Part shown: piece by piece, positions 24,840 to 38,220 of the stretch
Layout of the letters: each line of letters begins with the position of its first letter
How positions within the stretch are numbered: position 1 is the stretch's first letter
Source: Deltaproteobacteria bacterium
GTDB lineage: Bacteria > Desulfobacterota > Binatia > HRBIN30 > JACQVA1
DNA length: 64,000 bases
Direction: 5' to 3'
Assembly: GCA_016178705.1 (NCBI GenBank)
Contig: JACOST010000006.1
Coordinates: forward strand, 1-64,000
Program-made: the position numbers and the translations under genes
The notes under the pieces: model-generated
Seen by the model: the letters and a program-made list of their open reading frames with translations, nothing else
Database searches by the model: none
Told to the model about the DNA's origin: nothing

Positions 24840-26294
24840 TTAGAACGGATCGGGACTCGCCGGCAGATCCGTCGCTCCCATCAGATACGCGTCAACGCCG
24901 CGGGCGCATTCGCGGCCTTCCCAGATCGCCCACACGACCAACGACTGACCGCGGCGCATGTCGCCGCTGGCGAAGACGCCGGGGACGCTGCTCATGTAGG
25001 TCTTGTCGACCTTGACGTTGCCGCGCTCGTCGAGCGTGACCCCGAGGTCGCTCAGCAGTCCCGGCTTTTCCGGACCGAGGAAGCCGAGCGCGAGCAGCAC
25101 CAGCTCGCAGTCGATGGCGAACTCGCTGCCGGGAATTTCTTTCATCGTCATGCGGCCGCTGTCGTCCTTCACCCATTCGAGGCGGACGCCGTGCAACTGT
25201 TTGACGTTGCCGTGCTCGTCGCCGCTGAAATATTTTGTGTTGATGCTGAAGTCGCGCACGACGCCTTCTTCGTGCGATGAGGAGGTGCGCAGGATCATCG
25301 GCCAGTACGGCCACGGTGCGACGCCGTTGGTGCGGGTCTCCGGCGGTTGCGGCAGCAGCTCGAACTGATGCACTGAAGTCGCGCCCTGACGGTTCGACGT
25401 GCCCAAACAGTCGGAGCCGGTGTCGCCGCCGCCGAGGATGATGACGCGCTTGCCGGTGGCCATGATCTGCTTGGCGATCGTATCGCCAGCCACGACTTTG
25501 TTCTGCTGCGGCAGAAACTCCATCGCGAAATGAATGCCCTTCAGCTCGCGCCCGGGCACGGGCAAATCGCGCGGGTGCGTCGCGCCGCCGCACAGCGCGA
25601 TCGCGTCGAACTCCTTGCGCAGCCGCTCCACCGGATAGTCGACGCCGACGTTGGTGCTGGGACGGAAGGTCACACCTTCGGCCGCCATCTGCTGCATGCG
25701 GCGGTCGATCAGATGCTTCTCCATCTTGAAATCGGGGATACCGTAGCGCAGCAATCCACCGATGCGATCGGCGCGCTCGAACAAGGTCACGAGGTGTCCG
25801 GCGCGCGCGAGTTGCTGGGCGCACGCCAACCCGGCGGGGCCTGAGCCAACCACTGCGACCGTCTTGCCGGTGCGATGCGGCGGCACCTGCGGCACGATCC
25901 AGTTCTCCTTCCAAGCGTGATCGATGATCTGCTTCTCGATCTGCTTGATGGTGACCGGATCGTTGTTGATGTTGAGGACGCACGCCTCTTCGCACGGAGC
26001 CGGGCAGACGCGACCGGTGAACTCGGGAAAATTGTTGGTCGAGTGCAGGCGATCGATCGCGGTCTTCCAGCGCCCGCGATACACGAGGTCGTTCCAGTCG
26101 GGGATGATGTTTCCCAGCGGGCAGCCCTTGTGGCAGAATGGAATGCCGCAATCCATGCAGCGCGCGCCCTGCGCTTGCAGTTTGTCTTCGGGCAGCTTGC
26201 CTTCCAACTCACGCCAGTCATGCAAACGCTCCGGCACCGGTCGGCGCGCCGGCAGTTCGCGTTCGATTTCCAAGAAACCTGTGATCTTGCCCAT
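24840..26294 (-). CDS. gltD: Glutamate synthase small subunit (GltD)
   Basis: 484 residues. N-terminal cysteine cluster [17 protein letters not shown] and CPAPCEEAC bind [4Fe-4S] centres. Two dinucleotide folds follow: [20 protein letters not shown] for FAD and [11 protein letters not shown] for NAD(P)H. It passes electrons from NADPH to GltB to make glutamate from glutamine and 2-oxoglutarate. It lies downstream of gltB, separated by a repeat-filled spacer, and forms an operon with lrp-gltB. Confidence 0.95.
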   Translation of the reverse strand: MGKITGFLEIERELPARRPVPERLHDWRELEGKLPEDKLQAQGARCMDCGIPFCHKGCPLGNIIPDWNDLVYRGRWKTAIDRLHSTNNFPEFTGRVCPAPCEEACVLNINNDPVTIKQIEKQIIDHAWKENWIVPQVPPHRTGKTVAVVGSGPAGLACAQQLARAGHLVTLFERADRIGGLLRYGIPDFKMEKHLIDRRMQQMAAEGVTFRPSTNVGVDYPVERLRKEFDAIALCGGATHPRDLPVPGRELKGIHFAMEFLPQQNKVVAGDTIAKQIMATGKRVIILGGGDTGSDCLGTSNRQGATSVHQFELLPQPPETRTNGVAPWPYWPMILRTSSSHEEGVVRDFSINTKYFSGDEHGNVKQLHGVRLEWVKDDSGRMTMKEIPGSEFAIDCELVLLALGFLGPEKPGLLSDLGVTLDERGNVKVDKTYMSSVPGVFASGDMRRGQSLVVWAIWEGRECARGVDAYLMGATDLPASPDPF

Positions 26295-26296
26295 TA

Positions 26297-26370
26297 GTCG
26301 TGACTCGTGACTCGTGAGTCGTGACGCGTAATGCGTGACGTGTGACGCGTGAGTTGTGATTCGTGAGTGG
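26297..26370. repeat. Tandem CGTGACTCGTGA-type words filling the gltB-gltD spacer
   Basis: About 74 bp of degenerate GTGACTCGTGAGTCGTGACGCGT units occupy nearly the entire gap between gltB and gltD. The same word family recurs at 56080-56146 and 63604-63652. There is no coding potential. The unit can form small hairpins. Confidence 0.8.
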
Positions 26371-26405
26371 TCATCTTGTCCTCACTGCCTACTGCCTACT
26401 GTCAC

Positions 26406-30946
<4,541 letters not shown>

Positions 30947-30950
<4 letters not shown>

Positions 30951-31498
30951 GATGACGCCCTCTTCAGATTCGTCGGATGGCGCTCGCCGTTGCGGCGCAC
31001 CCGCTTGCTCTCGTTCTCCTTCTGCACCGGCAGCGATATCTGCGTGCGCTCGGTGTGCGTCGACAACACGACCATCGTCTCGGTGCGCGTCACACCTTCG
31101 ATCGAACGAATCTTGCGGATCAGGTCCTCAAGCGAGGCCGTGTTGTTCGTCTTCGCCTTCAGCAGCAGCGTGTGTTGGCCGGTGACGTGGTGGCATTCGA
31201 GCAGTTCCTCGAACGCCGACACCACGCCCTCGAACGCCGCGATCAGTTTGGGATGACTGATGTCGACGCCGATGAAACCGGTGACGTCCCTGCCGATCTT
31301 GCGCGCGTCGAGGATCGCGCGATAGTCGAGGATGACCCCGCTCTCTTCGAGCTTCTTGACGCGCTCAATGACCGACGGCGCCGACAGCCCCACCTGCTCG
31401 CCGACTTTGGCGAGCGGCAGCTTGCAGTCATCCTGCAGGATACTGAGGATGTGGAGGTCAGTGGCGTCGAGGTCCACTTTTTCCGAGCCGAGTTTCAT
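30947..31498 (-). CDS. Lrp/AsnC family transcriptional regulator
   Basis: 183 residues. The N-terminal helix-turn-helix [20 protein letters not shown] ... [20 protein letters not shown] is followed by a RAM/ACT-like ligand domain ([36 protein letters not shown]). A basic tail of ~25 residues follows. First gene of lrp-gltB-gltD with 4-bp overlap into gltB. Lrp controls glt in enterics, so autogenous amino-acid-responsive control of this operon is plausible. Confidence 0.9.
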
Positions 31499-31600
31499 TA
31501 GGCAACCTCGCTGTATTACCGAATGAAGTGCCAGAGTATGGTTCCGATGTCAATGGTTTCTTCGGGGGAACTGACATTCGGCCACGGACGTTGAAACGAA

Positions 31601-31643
31601 GGAATGCGGTGCGCGGAATGCGGAATGAGGAATGCGGAATGCG
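31601..31643. repeat. GGAATGCGGAATG tandem words upstream of the DUF2760 gene
   Basis: Several degenerate copies of GCGGAATGAGGAATGC occur in the 256-bp divergent gap between lrp and the DUF2760 gene. The rest of that gap shows no gene. Promoters for both directions should be here, but I cannot assign boxes. Confidence 0.7.
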
Positions 31644-31754
31644 GGACGTGCGGGGATCGACTCGGCGGTGCGCCGCTGTCTTTGGAGTTGCGATCCGCTA
31701 TAAGAACCCGGCGCTGCGTGCCACGACGCGGCTGGTTGTACAGGGAGACAAGGA

Positions 31755-32411
31755 ATGGCAGAGCAATCGCGCGGCGGCTTCGCCGCGGTGTTGATCATCA
31801 TGATCGTCGCCCTCGCGTCCGCAGCGGGAAATGTGGAGATCTTCGTGCATGGCGGCGCGGGAATTGTATCATTCGACGAGGTGACTCACGCGCTTCATCA
31901 GTGTGCGCCGTGTGTCATCTTCCTTGCCGGCGTGCCGGTTGTGGCGGGTCTCGTGTTGGCCGCTTGGTCGATGCGGCGGGCGCGCCGCGTCGTCGATCCA
32001 GCGCCATTGATCGAGGGCGCGCGCCCGGGGTCACCATCACCCGATGCCGCGCTGCGCATGCTTGCCCTGCTGCAACACGAGGGTCGCTTGATCGACTTCC
32101 TCGAGGAAGATATCGCCGCCTACGACGACGCGCAGGTCGGCGCCGCCGTGCGTTCAATTCATGAAGGTTGCCGCAAAGTGTTGCGTGAGCGCGTCCAGCT
32201 TCAACGTGTGATTGAGCAGGACGACGGGGCCATCGTCGACGTGCCCGCCGGCTTTGATCCCGCCACCATCCGCGTTACCGGTAACGTTACCGGTGCGCCG
32301 CCGTTCCGCGGCACGCTGCAACACGGCGGCTGGCGCGCAGTCAAAATCACGCTCCCGGAGTCGGCAACCGACGCCGCCATCGTCGCGCCGGCCGAGGTGG
32401 AAATCTCCTAG
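31755..32411 (+). CDS. DUF2760 membrane-anchored protein
   Basis: 218 residues with two N-terminal transmembrane helices (AAVLIIMIVALASAAG and VIFLAGVPVVAGLVLAAW). The body MLALLQHEGRLIDFLEEDI AAYDDAQVGAAVRSIHEGCR and VTGNVTGAPPFRGTLQHGGW matches DUF2760. This family is commonly found beside Hsp70 homologues, as here. Biochemical role unknown; a membrane partner for the two downstream Hsp70-like proteins is an inference from context. Confidence 0.88.
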   Translation: MAEQSRGGFAAVLIIMIVALASAAGNVEIFVHGGAGIVSFDEVTHALHQCAPCVIFLAGVPVVAGLVLAAWSMRRARRVVDPAPLIEGARPGSPSPDAALRMLALLQHEGRLIDFLEEDIAAYDDAQVGAAVRSIHEGCRKVLRERVQLQRVIEQDDGAIVDVPAGFDPATIRVTGNVTGAPPFRGTLQHGGWRAVKITLPESATDAAIVAPAEVEIS

Positions 32412-32494
32412 TTGGTTCGTGGTCCCTGGTTCGTGGTCTCTGATTGGAAACCACCAACCAGAAACCAGGGACCACAAACCAGAAACCAGAGACC
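32412..32494. repeat. Palindromic GGTTCGTGGTC / ACCAGAAACCAG repeat between DUF2760 and hsp70
   Basis: The left half repeats GGTTCGTGGTCCCTG; the right half repeats AACCAGAAACCAGGGACC, its complement in reverse, so the region can fold into one long hairpin. It starts on the base after the DUF2760 stop and ends on the base before the hsp70 ATG, leaving no separate Shine-Dalgarno. It may affect coupling between the two genes. Confidence 0.85.
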
Positions 32495-34297
32495 ATGTCG
32501 TTCGTTGTCGGCATCGACCTCGGCACCACCAACAGCGTCGTTGCGTTCGCGGATGCGAACGCGCCGGATCCGGGACTGCGGGTACTCGGGATTCCGCAAG
32601 TCGCTAACGCGGGGGCGGTGGAGCCGCGCGACGTGCTGCCCTCGTTTCTCTATCTCGCCGGGGCGGGGGAGTTGGCCGCCGGGGCGCTCGATCTCCCGTG
32701 GGCGAAGGCGCGCGACTTCGTCGTCGGCGAGTTTGCGCATCGCCGCGGCCTCGAAGTGCCCGGTCGTCTGGTGGCGTCGGCCAAGTCGTGGTTGTCGTTT
32801 GCCGGTGCCGACCGCACGGCGGCCATCTTGCCGTGGGGCGCTGCGGACGATGTCGCCAAGCTGTCGCCGCTCGAAGTCTCGACGCGCTACCTCGCGCACA
32901 TCCGCGATGGGTGGAATCACGTCGTGGCCGGGCGCGACAAGAGTGCGCGCCTCGAAGCGCAAGAGGTCTACCTCGCGGTGCCGGCATCGTTCGATCCGGT
33001 CGCGCGCGAGCTGACGGCGCGCGCGGCGCAAGACGCGGGGTTGGCGAATCTCACGCTGCTCGAAGAGCCGCAGGCCGCCGTCTACGCGTGGATCGAAGCC
33101 GGCGGCGATGCGTGGCGTCAAGCGGTGCGGATCGGCGACGTGATTCTGGTGTGCGACGTCGGTGGCGGAACCACCGACTTCAGCCTGATTGCCGTGCGCG
33201 ACGCGCAAGGCGAGTTGGCACTCGAACGCGTGGCTGTCGGCGATCACATCTTGCTCGGTGGCGACAACATGGACCTCACGCTCGCGTACGCGGTGCGCGA
33301 ACGGCTGACCGCCGCCGGCACCGCGCTTGACGCGTGGCAGTTCCGCGGCCTCATGCTGAGTTGCCGCGCCGCGAAGGAGCGCTTGCTGGCGGCGGGCAAA
33401 GAGACGTCTGTACCGGTGGCGATCCTCGGGCGCGGCCGCAAGGTGGTCGGCGGCACGTTGCGGGCCGAGATCACGCGCAGCGAGGTCGAACGGACCCTTG
33501 TCGAAGGCTTCTTCCCGAGTTGTGCCGTCAGCGATCGGCCGCAAGCGCAGCGTCGCACCGCTGTGCAGGAGTTGGGGCTGCCGTACGCGAGCGATGCGGC
33601 GGTGACCCGCCACCTGGCGCAATTTCTGTCTCGTCATCATGGAGCCACCGGCGCTGCGCTCGACTTCGCGCGACCGACGGCGGTGCTCTTCAATGGCGGC
33701 GTGATGCGGGCAGCGGGTTTGCGGACACGGCTGGCGGACGTGGTCAATGGGTGGTTGCACAGTGTCGGCGCACCGACGCTACGAGTGCTGACCGGCGGTG
33801 ATCCTGAACACGCCGTCGCACGCGGCGCAGCGTACTACGGTCTGGCGCGGCGCGGCCGTGGCGTGCGCATTCGCGGTGGCACCGCGCGGGCGTTCTATCT
33901 CGGCGTCGAGACCGCGATGCCGGCGGTGCCGGGCCTGCGGCCGCCGATCAAAGCGTTGTGCGTGGTCCCGCACGGGATCGAAGAAGGCAGCGAGGTCGAA
34001 TTGCCGAAGCAAGAATTCGGTCTGGTGGTGGGCGAGCCGGCGGAGTTTCGCTTCCTCAGTTCGTCGACGCGCCGCGACGACTGCGTCGGCACGGTCGTCG
34101 AATCGTGGACCGACGATATCGAGGAGCTACCGCCGCTCGACAGCACGCTCGAATGGGAAGGACAGGAGGGCACCACCGTGCCGGTGCGATTGCAGGCGCG
34201 CGTCAGTGAAGTCGGCGTGCTGGAGTTATGGTTTGTCAGTCGTGACGGCAGTCGGCGGTGGAAGCTCGAATTCAACGTCCGCGCCGCATCAACATAA
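32495..34297 (+). CDS. Hsp70 family protein (short paralogue)
   Basis: 600 residues from MSFVVGIDLGTTNSVVAFAD; upstream codons in the same frame come from the repeat and are not used as the start. Actin-fold ATPase motifs: GIDLGTTNS (phosphate 1), DVGGGTTDFSL (phosphate 2), LLGGDNMDL and LFNGGVMRA (adenosine). The substrate-binding part is short and divergent. It resembles HscC/DUF3731-type accessory Hsp70s rather than housekeeping DnaK. It pairs with a second, longer Hsp70 at 34982, and no DnaJ or GrpE is nearby. Confidence 0.88.
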   Translation: MSFVVGIDLGTTNSVVAFADANAPDPGLRVLGIPQVANAGAVEPRDVLPSFLYLAGAGELAAGALDLPWAKARDFVVGEFAHRRGLEVPGRLVASAKSWLSFAGADRTAAILPWGAADDVAKLSPLEVSTRYLAHIRDGWNHVVAGRDKSARLEAQEVYLAVPASFDPVARELTARAAQDAGLANLTLLEEPQAAVYAWIEAGGDAWRQAVRIGDVILVCDVGGGTTDFSLIAVRDAQGELALERVAVGDHILLGGDNMDLTLAYAVRERLTAAGTALDAWQFRGLMLSCRAAKERLLAAGKETSVPVAILGRGRKVVGGTLRAEITRSEVERTLVEGFFPSCAVSDRPQAQRRTAVQELGLPYASDAAVTRHLAQFLSRHHGATGAALDFARPTAVLFNGGVMRAAGLRTRLADVVNGWLHSVGAPTLRVLTGGDPEHAVARGAAYYGLARRGRGVRIRGGTARAFYLGVETAMPAVPGLRPPIKALCVVPHGIEEGSEVELPKQEFGLVVGEPAEFRFLSSSTRRDDCVGTVVESWTDDIEELPPLDSTLEWEGQEGTTVPVRLQARVSEVGVLELWFVSRDGSRRWKLEFNVRAAST

Positions 34298-34307
34298 GAG
34301 CACGCTG

Positions 34308-34949
34308 ATGTCGATCTTGCAGAAGCTCCTCGACAACAACCGCCAGTGGGCGGCACGGATGACCGCGCACGACCCGGATTTTTTCCTTCGGCTCTTGCAC
34401 CAGCAGTCGCCGAAGTTTCTGTGGATCGGTTGTGCCGATAGCCGCGTGCCGGCGAATGAGATCGTTGGGCTGCAGCCGGGCGAGCTGTTCGTGCATCGCA
34501 ACGTCGCCAACCTGGTCAGCCATACTGACATGAACTGCCTGTCGGTGTTGCAGTACGCGATCGAGGTGCTGAAGGTGGAGCACATCCTCGTCTGTGGCCA
34601 CTATGGCTGCGGCGGCGTACATGCGGCGCTGGATCCGGGTGAGCATGGGCTGATCGACAATTGGTTGCGCGAGATTCGGCTCATTGCGTCGCACAACGGC
34701 AAGGTTCTCGCCGTTCTCGACTCCGATACCGCGCGGCTCGACCGGCTGTGCGAGCTGAATGTTGCCGAGCAAGCCGCCAATGTCTGCTCGACCACGTTTG
34801 TGCAGCAGGCGTGGCGCCGGGGCCAATCACTCTCAGTGCACGGATTGATCTACCGTGTCAGCGACGGCGTCTTGCGCGACCTTGGCTTCGCCGTCACGGG
34901 TCCCGCGGGCATCAATTCGATCCATAGCCAGACCGGCCTCGTCGAGTAA
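34308..34949 (+). CDS. can: Beta-class carbonic anhydrase
   Basis: 213 residues from an ATG 10 bp after the hsp70 stop. Zinc ligands C42, H98 and C101 plus the D44-R46 dyad are seen in GCADSRVPANEI and CGHYGCGGV. HRNVANLV and the C-terminal GLIYRVSDGVLRDLG strand are typical. It interconverts CO2 and bicarbonate. Length matches E. coli Can. It sits between two Hsp70 genes with short gaps, suggesting one transcript. Bicarbonate could feed carboxylases such as the ACC in this window, but that link is general. Confidence 0.95.
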   Translation: MSILQKLLDNNRQWAARMTAHDPDFFLRLLHQQSPKFLWIGCADSRVPANEIVGLQPGELFVHRNVANLVSHTDMNCLSVLQYAIEVLKVEHILVCGHYGCGGVHAALDPGEHGLIDNWLREIRLIASHNGKVLAVLDSDTARLDRLCELNVAEQAANVCSTTFVQQAWRRGQSLSVHGLIYRVSDGVLRDLGFAVTGPAGINSIHSQTGLVE

Positions 34950-34981
34950 GACACAATCCCTCTCTATCCCGGATTGATTCC

Positions 34982-37765
34982 ATGGCTCGTTACATCGTCG
35001 GCATCGATCTTGGCACCACTAACTCGGCAGCGGCGTACGTCGACACTCGTGATGGCGCCCGCACGATCGAGTCGTTCGCCATTCCGCAACTCGTCGGCGA
35101 AGGATCGATGGCGGCGCAGCGCACGCTGCCGTCGTTCCTGTACTTGGCTGGCGAACACGAGCTGGCGCCGGGAGCGTTGGCGTTGCCGTGGGATGCCGCG
35201 CGAACGTACGCTGTCGGTGAGTTCGCGCGCGTGCAAGGCGCGCGGGTGCCAGGGCGCTTGGTCTCGTCGGCGAAATCGTGGCTGTGCCACGGCGGCGTCG
35301 ATCGCACGGCGCGGATTCTCCCCTACGGCGCGCCCGACGACGTGAAAAAGGTCTCGCCGGTTGACGCGTCGGCGCGCTACCTCGCCCACATCCGCGACGC
35401 GTGGGATCAGCGGTTCCCCGATGCGCCGCTGGCGCAGCAGGATGTCGTGCTGACGGTGCCGGCGTCGTTCGACGAAGTCGCGCGCGAGCTGACTGTCGCC
35501 GCCGCCGAAAAGGCGGGCCTGCCGCGCCTGATCCTGCTCGAAGAGCCGCAAGCCGCGTTCTACGCCTGGCTGAGTGTGAATGAGTCGGACTGGCAGACGC
35601 GATTGGCCGACACGCGCTTGGTGTTGGTGATCGACGTCGGTGGTGGCACGACCGACTTCAGTTTGATCGCGACGCGTGACGAAGGGCGTGGGCTCATCCT
35701 TGAACGGCTGGCGGTGGGCGATCACTTGCTGCTCGGCGGCGACAACATCGACATCGCGCTGGCGCGCCTGGTCGAGCCGCGACTCGGCGGTAAGCTCGAT
35801 AGCCAACGCTGGCATGCGCTCACCAATCTCTGCCGTACGGCGAAGGAAACGTTGCTCGCCGACGGCGCCGCGGACGAGATGCCGATCAGACTGATCGGGC
35901 GCGGCAAGTCAGTGGTCGGCGGCGTGTTGACGGCGACGCTGACGCGAGATGAAGTCGAACGCACGGTGATGGAGGGATATTTTCCGTTCGTTGACCCCGA
36001 TGCCGCGCCGCGCAAGATCGCCCGCACGGGGGTGCAGGAGTGGGGGCTGCCGTTCGCGACCGAGCCTGAAGTCCCACGCCACCTCGCCGCATTCCTGCGG
36101 CGACATCGAGCGGACGCCGTCGGCGATGCGGCGGAGAGTTTGGCGCGCCCCGACGCCATTCTGTTCAACGGCGGCGCCCTCAAGCCAGCGCAAGTACGAA
36201 CCCGTTTGCGCGAACTGATCGGTCGCTGGTGCGGTCAACAACACGTGTCGAGCGGCACGCGCGAGTGGCAACCCACGGTGCTGGAGAGCGTCGACCTCGA
36301 TCTCGCGGTGGCGCGCGGTGCCGCGTACTACGGCTTGGTGCGGCGGGGGCACGGTGTGCGCATCGGCGGCGGCGCGGCGCGCTCGTACTATCTCGGCATC
36401 GGTGGCGCGACGAACACTGCAAACACGATCCCCGCGCTGTGCTTGGTCCATCGCGGCATGGAAGCGGGCGAGCCGATGGAGATCGCCGCGCCCGACTTCG
36501 ATGTGATGACCAATCAGCCGGTGAGCTTTCCGCTCTACGCGTCGAGCACGCGCAGCGGCGAGCACGCGGGACAACTCGTCGAGGCCGAGCGCGACTCGCT
36601 CGCCGAGCTGCCGCCGATCCGGACCGTGCTACGTTTCGGCAAGAAGATTGGGGCGACGCGGATTCCGGTCCACGTGGTCACGCAGCTCACCGAGGTCGGT
36701 ACGCTCGAAGTGTGGTGTCACTCGCAACGCAGCGAGCATCGCTGGCGCTTGCAGTTCCAACTGCGCGACGCTGTGCCGCTCGCCGACGAGACCGTGGCGG
36801 AAGAACGCACCGCCGACCTGGTGATCAACGACGCGCAATTGGAAGCGGCGCTCGGCGCGCTGACCAACGTGTTTCCATCTGCCGGCGCACCTGCGGGCGA
36901 CCCGGTGAAGCTCGGCGCGGCAGTGGAGGAAGCCCTCGGCGCGAGTAAGGACGCCTGGCCGCTGCCAACGATCCGCAAGTTGTGGGACGCGGTGCTGGCC
37001 AGCGAAGGCGCGCGCGGCACCACCGCGGCGCACGAAGCGCGTTGGCTCAATCTCGCCGGTTTCCTGCTGCGGCCGGGCTTCGGTCACGAACTCGATCCGT
37101 GGCGCATCGAGCAACTGTGGAAGCTGTTCAGCGCCGGCCTGCACTTTCCCAAAGCGGTGCAGAACCGCGCCGAATGGTGGAGCATGTGGAAACGCGTGGC
37201 CGGCGGCTTGAGTCGCGCGCAGCAGCAGCAGCTTTACAATGAAGCGGCGCCGGCGCTGCTGCCGCGGCTCAAGAAGAAGTTGAAGACGCGTGTCGGTCCG
37301 CAAGAGATTCGCGAGTACTGGCAGGTGGTCGGCAGTTGCGAGCAACTCAGCGCCGAGGTGAAGGCTGAGTTGGGTGGCGAGTTGGTGAGTCAGATTGAAA
37401 GAGGCGGCACCGCGGCTTTGTGGGCGCTCGGCCGGCTCGGCGCGCGCGCGCCGTTTCACGGTCCACTCAATTGCGTGGTGAGTCCGAAAGTCGTCGCGGG
37501 ATGGATCGCACGACTCCTCGCGCCGAACCCGACGAAGCCCGAGACGTTGGTGTTCACACTCGTGCAATTGGCGCGTTGCGTCGACGACCGCGAGCGCGAC
37601 CTCGACGAGTCCGTGCGCCGCCGCGTCGCGGATGCGGTGCACGATCTACGCGGTGGACATCGCGCCGCGAGGCTGGTCACCGAGTTCGTCGCGCTCGAAG
37701 CCCAAGAACGCGCGCGCGTCCTCGACGAGTCGCTGCCGGCCGGGTTGGTGATTCGGGAGGGATAG
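34982..37765 (+). CDS. Hsp70 family protein with long C-terminal extension (DUF3731-like)
   Basis: 927 residues, about 300 longer than DnaK. The N-terminal ATPase domain (GIDLGTTNSAAAYVD, DVGGGTTDFSL, LLGGDNIDIAL, LFNGGALKP) resembles the upstream Hsp70. Residues ~620-927 form an extra helical domain rich in Trp (AHEARWLNLAGFLLRPGFG, AEWWSMWKRVAGGLSRAQQQ), as in Hsp70s with DUF3731. Likely works with the shorter paralogue and the DUF2760 protein. Clients unknown. Confidence 0.85.
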   Translation: MARYIVGIDLGTTNSAAAYVDTRDGARTIESFAIPQLVGEGSMAAQRTLPSFLYLAGEHELAPGALALPWDAARTYAVGEFARVQGARVPGRLVSSAKSWLCHGGVDRTARILPYGAPDDVKKVSPVDASARYLAHIRDAWDQRFPDAPLAQQDVVLTVPASFDEVARELTVAAAEKAGLPRLILLEEPQAAFYAWLSVNESDWQTRLADTRLVLVIDVGGGTTDFSLIATRDEGRGLILERLAVGDHLLLGGDNIDIALARLVEPRLGGKLDSQRWHALTNLCRTAKETLLADGAADEMPIRLIGRGKSVVGGVLTATLTRDEVERTVMEGYFPFVDPDAAPRKIARTGVQEWGLPFATEPEVPRHLAAFLRRHRADAVGDAAESLARPDAILFNGGALKPAQVRTRLRELIGRWCGQQHVSSGTREWQPTVLESVDLDLAVARGAAYYGLVRRGHGVRIGGGAARSYYLGIGGATNTANTIPALCLVHRGMEAGEPMEIAAPDFDVMTNQPVSFPLYASSTRSGEHAGQLVEAERDSLAELPPIRTVLRFGKKIGATRIPVHVVTQLTEVGTLEVWCHSQRSEHRWRLQFQLRDAVPLADETVAEERTADLVINDAQLEAALGALTNVFPSAGAPAGDPVKLGAAVEEALGASKDAWPLPTIRKLWDAVLASEGARGTTAAHEARWLNLAGFLLRPGFGHELDPWRIEQLWKLFSAGLHFPKAVQNRAEWWSMWKRVAGGLSRAQQQQLYNEAAPALLPRLKKKLKTRVGPQEIREYWQVVGSCEQLSAEVKAELGGELVSQIERGGTAALWALGRLGARAPFHGPLNCVVSPKVVAGWIARLLAPNPTKPETLVFTLVQLARCVDDRERDLDESVRRRVADAVHDLRGGHRAARLVTEFVALEAQERARVLDESLPAGLVIREG

Positions 37766-37817
37766 AGGCTTCGCGCTCTTTGTCTGAGGTTAGTCTTGAT
37801 CTGACGGAAAAAGGATC

Positions 37818-37918
37818 AACGCAGAGGCACAGAGACGCAGAGGATCGCGGAGCAGTGGTGTCGACTCCCCTCTGCCGAATCGATTTCTCCTTCTTCTCAG
37901 CGTCTCAGCGTCTCTGCA
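37818..37918. repeat. Inverted repeat AACGCAGAGGCACAGAGACG / CAGCGTCTCAGCGTCTCTGC
   Basis: The left arm (37818-37843) and right arm (37895-37918) are complementary, separated by ~50 bp. This ACGCAGAG/CTCTGCGT word family is a dispersed repeat seen in many environmental bacteria. It lies in the gap between the long hsp70 and the hicB pseudogene (about 180 bp), which holds nothing else recognisable. Confidence 0.8.
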
Positions 37919-37948
37919 TTGAAATTCCGAGCGGAGGCCCGATAGAGG

Positions 37949-38169
37949 TCATGCATAGAGTAGTCGGCCTCTCGGCTCCTGGACGCTGCGTCCGAGTTCG
38001 CGCGCCGTTTCGATCCACTCACCGATGATTACTTCGACGTTCGCGAGGTTTGCTTGTAGGTCGCGCCGTCGGCGGCACAGCCCGGCAACTCAGGAACTTC
38101 AGCAATGTATGCCTCGTCCTCGTCGCTCCAGTAGATGATGATTTCGTACTTCCACTTACTTTGCATCAT
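37949..38169 (-). pseudogene. Frameshifted HicB-type antitoxin
   Basis: From ATGATG with a good SD (AGGAGG), the minus strand reads KWKYEIIIYWSDEDEAYIAE, VPELPGCAADGATYKQ, the HicB partial RNase-H fold. A small indel near 38058-38065 then shifts the frame: one frame stops, while the next continues NLANVEVIIGEWIETARELG and ends QEPRGRLLYA stop. The two halves together match a complete HicB-like antitoxin. No HicA toxin is recognisable next to it. Confidence 0.85.
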
Positions 38170-38220
38170 CGCCTCCTGCCAGATGGTACTTCACAATCAC
38201 TGCATCGCGAGGGTCCGGCA

